Positions 23,020 to 24,926 of a stretch of 24,926 nt of DNA are shown in pieces. Position 1 is the first letter of the stretch, and each line of letters begins with the position of its first letter. The notes beneath the pieces were generated by a model that was given only the letters and a program-made list of their open reading frames with translations, was not told the DNA's origin and ran no database searches. Source of the DNA: a virus; IMG/VR virus record IMGVR_UViG_3300024999_000372, positions 1 through 24,926 of that record; one strand, 5' to 3'. A program made the position numbers and the translations under genes.

Positions 23020-23238
23020 TTATTTTAATAATTCATCTAATTCTTTTTTATATTTATTTATATCTTCAAGAGAACCATCTATACAATTATTTAATAAAGT
23101 TATAATTATATTAATATCAATTACATGATTTTCTTGTATATATTTTAGCAATGCTTTAAATGTTAATTTTCTTGTTACTTCTTGAAAAATTTTAGTATTT
23201 AATAAAAATAAATTATCATTCAATCTAATCAACCTCAC
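23020..23238 (-). CDS. Small hypothetical helical protein
   Basis: The frame gives 72 aa from GTG 23238, but the GAGG that would serve as binding site lies within those first codons. TTG at 23223, 9 bases after GAGG, is more likely (67 aa, MNDNLFLLNTKIFQEV). It is mainly helical (LLKYIQENHVIDINIIITLL, then EDINKYKKELDELLK). No family is recognised. Terminator-like hairpins flank it on both sides (23256-23326 and 22940-22997), so it may be its own transcription unit or weakly expressed. Confidence 0.5.
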   Translation of the reverse strand: MRLIRLNDNLFLLNTKIFQEVTRKLTFKALLKYIQENHVIDINIIITLLNNCIDGSLEDINKYKKELDELLK

Positions 23239-23255
23239 ATTTTTATTTTAATAAA

Positions 23256-23289
23256 TTCTTGCTTTTATGCATAATTTAATGCACAAGAA
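23256..23289 (-). promoter_or_regulatory. Second hairpin in the leader of the small helical gene
   Basis: TTCTTG (23256-23261) pairs with CAAGAA (23284-23289). Inside, TGCAT (23268-23272) pairs with ATGCA (23279-23283) around a 6-base loop. The minus strand then reads TTTATTAAAATAAAAATG before the next gene's binding site. Two bases are shared with the adjacent terminator stem, so the two may be mutually exclusive. Confidence 0.35.
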
Positions 23290-23326
23290 AATTCACCCTT
23301 AAAAAATAATATCAAGGATGAACTTT
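23288..23326 (-). terminator. Terminator after the cysteine-rich gene
   Basis: AAAATTCACCCTT (23288-23300) pairs with AAGGATGAACTTT (23314-23326), 13 bp including two G-U pairs in the minus-strand RNA and a 13-base loop. It ends TTTTCTTG. It is 23 bases past the stop codon at 23349. Confidence 0.6.
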
Positions 23327-23348
23327 ATCTACATTAATATTATATTAC

Positions 23349-24041
23349 TTATTCATCATTACACATTTGAATATAATTCTTATGATTCTCCCATCCAATT
23401 TCCTTACCTTTAATATAAATGTCACCAATTAAATTAAAAATACACTGTGGACAATTATCTCTTTTTAATACTTCTTCAGTAAAATAAGCAATTAATTTTA
23501 ATTCTTCAATTTCTTCAGAACTAATATAATTCTCACATTCTTCATCACAGTCTATGCATTCACTACAACCAGGACACTTACTTTCTTCACAATCATCACA
23601 TTTATCTTCAATTTCATCTTCATCATAATCTTCAATAAAAATATCTGCAAATTCATCTAAGATTCCCTTAACTAATCTCCTATTACCGCGACTTTCTTGA
23701 ATTCTCTGTGTATATACTTCTAATAATTCATCATAGTCAAATTCTTCTACTACTTCGTCTTCACACTCTCCACAACATTCTTCCTTACTACATTCACCAC
23801 TTTCACAACAATTATCATAATCATTACATGTTTCACATTGACATTGACAATCAGCATTATCATCATCATATTCATAAGGATTTTCATCTAATTCATCAAT
23901 CTTATCTTTATTATATTCACTCAAACCACTAACAAAATCTTGATAAGTTTCAAAATCCACTTCTTCACCGTCAATATAGAACTTTGATGCTACGTGTTCA
24001 AAAGTTTCATCGTCATAATAATGTTTGGTTGTTAATTGCAT
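23349..24041 (-). CDS. Cysteine-rich acidic protein, probable multi-zinc or metal-binding
   Basis: The protein is 230 aa. ATG 24041 has AAAGGAG upstream. It has 20 cysteines. Ten fall in residues 65-93 (C65, 67, 69, 72, 78, 79, 84, 89, 90, 93), seven in 148-169 (C148, 151, 156, 159, 162, 165, 169), with C197, C200 and C227 near the end. The second cluster has regular C-x2-C, C-x4-C spacing. Between the clusters is a helical segment (QRIQESRGNRRLVKGILDEF), and the whole chain is very rich in Glu and Asp. No signal peptide is seen, so the cysteines act in the cytoplasm, where metal binding is likelier than disulfides. I know of no family. Function is unknown. It lies between the ClpP-like protease region and the packaging genes. 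Confidence 0.7.
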   Translation of the reverse strand: MQLTTKHYYDDETFEHVASKFYIDGEEVDFETYQDFVSGLSEYNKDKIDELDENPYEYDDDNADCQCQCETCNDYDNCCESGECSKEECCGECEDEVVEEFDYDELLEVYTQRIQESRGNRRLVKGILDEFADIFIEDYDEDEIEDKCDDCEESKCPGCSECIDCDEECENYISSEEIEELKLIAYFTEEVLKRDNCPQCIFNLIGDIYIKGKEIGWENHKNYIQMCNDE

Positions 24042-24110
24042 AATTTAAATTTCTCCTTTTAATATGTAAATTTATTTTGATTGATATGTTATATTAGTAT
24101 TATATATTGA

Positions 24111-24482
24111 TTACAACATATCCTTTTCTTTTAAGATTAAAGTGTTTTTAGAGCATTCGATACTAGCATTTGCATTCATACTAGTAACTTGTAAACTATG
24201 ATCAACATTCATCTTATTTAGAATTAATGTCACACTGTCATCCATACTAAGACCACTGTTAATTAACCCAGTATAGAAACCTGCATAATAACTTGCATCT
24301 TTTAATCCTGACTTAAATTCATTATTATCTAATTGAATATTATCATCTTCTACTAAGTTGTCACTAGATATTTCTAATGGTTCGAAGAATAAAATTACTT
24401 CGGAAGTATTAGAAGATAGGGGAGTGGATAAAGTTAATTCTTGTTCTTGTAAAGTTGTATTTGATTTATTATTATTTGTCAT
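24111..24482 (-). CDS. Hypothetical acidic phage protein
   Basis: The protein is 123 aa. ATG 24482 has AGGAG upstream, within 19 bases of the stop of the ClpP-like gene, so they are co-transcribed. The first 50 residues are Ser/Thr/Asn-rich and acidic, likely disordered. Residues about 60-95 form a helical segment (YYAGFYTGLINSGLSMDDSV then TLILNKMN) of a type seen in small phage proteins. No function can be assigned. Confidence 0.55.
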   Translation of the reverse strand: MTNNNKSNTTLQEQELTLSTPLSSNTSEVILFFEPLEISSDNLVEDDNIQLDNNEFKSGLKDASYYAGFYTGLINSGLSMDDSVTLILNKMNVDHSLQVTSMNANASIECSKNTLILKEKDML

Positions 24483-24501
24483 ATTATATTTTTTCTCCTA
24501 T

Positions 24502-24926
24502 TTATAGAATTTTATCAACGCATCCAAAAATCATTGCTTCTTCAGGCCAAAGAGAAACATCTAAGTCAAGTTTAGTAATTTCATCTAATTTATTTTGAGT
24601 AATATCGGTATATTTTAATATTATATCTTGACATCTACGCCATAATTCCTCTAAATCTTTTAATTTTCTCTTAGATTGTTCTACTGATGTATTCCCTAAT
24701 TCATAAGATTGCACCTGATGATACAAAAATCTTGTATGTCTTTGACAAATACGTTCTGAACAAGAAATAAAAATTTTAAAAGCACCAGAAAAAATTATTC
24801 CATATGCTTTACCAATAATTCTATATCCCATATCTTTAAGTGTTTCAATAGTAGAAACAATACTTAAAGTTGCATAAACTGAACCGCCATAACTTGAAAT
24901 TTTTAATATTATAGGTTCTGCATCTT
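24502..24926 (-). CDS. ClpP-like serine protease, C-terminal part
   Basis: The gene enters from the right edge. About 140 residues are visible. From the edge it reads ILKISSYGGSVYATLSIV, matching the ClpP/S14 substrate-binding strand (I-N-S-x-GGS-V). Next is AYGIIFSGAFKIFISC, where the Ser in FSGAF aligns with the ClpP nucleophile, and FLYHQV, whose His lies 23 residues later as in phage ClpP-like proteins. The end LDLDVSLWPEEAMIFGCVDKIL-type segment carries the usual Asp and the E-E-A-x-x-x-G-x-x-D signature. Such proteases act in prohead maturation in some phages, but a second candidate maturation protease exists at 14310-15905, so the role here is open. Confidence 0.8.
   Translation of the reverse strand, partial: DAEPIILKISSYGGSVYATLSIVSTIETLKDMGYRIIGKAYGIIFSGAFKIFISCSERICQRHTRFLYHQVQSYELGNTSVEQSKRKLKDLEELWRRCQDIILKYTDITQNKLDEITKLDLDVSLWPEEAMIFGCVDKIL

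Noticed and set aside
23708-23932. Plus-strand frame of 74 codons with a His- and Tyr-rich product
   Set aside because: It lies wholly inside the cysteine-rich gene and is its antisense. The His/Tyr richness reflects the Asp/Glu/Cys codons of the real gene, and there is no binding site.
1-24926. CRISPR array, tRNA genes, attachment sites or insertion sequences
   Set aside because: I found no regularly spaced repeats with unique spacers, no cloverleaf with the usual T-loop, and no transposase or integrase gene. The repeats seen are hairpin arms or paralogous coding sequence.

Overview
The window looks like part of the genome of a tailed, double-stranded DNA bacteriophage of a low-GC Gram-positive host (Clostridium/Bacillus-like Firmicutes). 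The host guess is inference from base composition (sampled 60-base stretches in most genes are about 12-25% GC), strong AAGGAGG-type ribosome binding sites and the protein families seen. All genes I can support lie on the minus strand, so the module reads from high to low coordinates.

Layout in transcription order. (1) 24926-23020: the C-terminal part of a ClpP-like serine protease, an acidic unknown protein, a strikingly cysteine-rich acidic protein, and a small helical protein. (2) 22865-21975: a Vsr-like homing endonuclease behind a structured terminator-like hairpin. (3) 21963-17220: a zinc-ribbon/coiled-coil protein (candidate small terminase), large terminase, portal and a small DUF5659-like protein. 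(4) 17178-16096: a second type of homing endonuclease (SANT-like plus PD-(D/E)XK). (5) 16099-12675: a small conserved phage protein, a protease-scaffold fusion, a probable decoration protein and the major capsid protein, closed by a terminator. (6) 12536-7266: connector, head-closure and tail proteins, including an Ig-like head-closure protein that appears to start at ATT, and a tail-tube-like protein. (7) 7248-5930: a third endonuclease with its own consensus promoter, structured leader and terminator. (8) 5815-1898: virion/tail-fibre genes ending in a receptor-binding-type protein and an SGNH esterase with higher GC. (9) 1897-1512: a terminator-rich intergenic zone. (10) 1511-1: a RusA-like resolvase, an unknown gene and the start of a primase-like gene, i.e. 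the beginning of DNA metabolism.

Together, terminase and portal package DNA into a capsid built from the scaffold-protease, capsid and decoration proteins. Connector proteins close the head, and the fibre, collar-domain protein and esterase recognise and probably deacetylate a surface glycan. No tape measure, sheath, baseplate, lysin or tRNA genes are visible. The tail module is therefore split or incomplete here.

The most unusual features are: two paralogous endonucleases whose central region is a 23-residue tandem repeat present 6 times in one and 2 times in the other; a promoter plus three-way-junction/pseudoknot leader dedicated to one of them; multi-branched hairpins in two further leaders; and many non-ATG starts, including at least one apparent ATT start.
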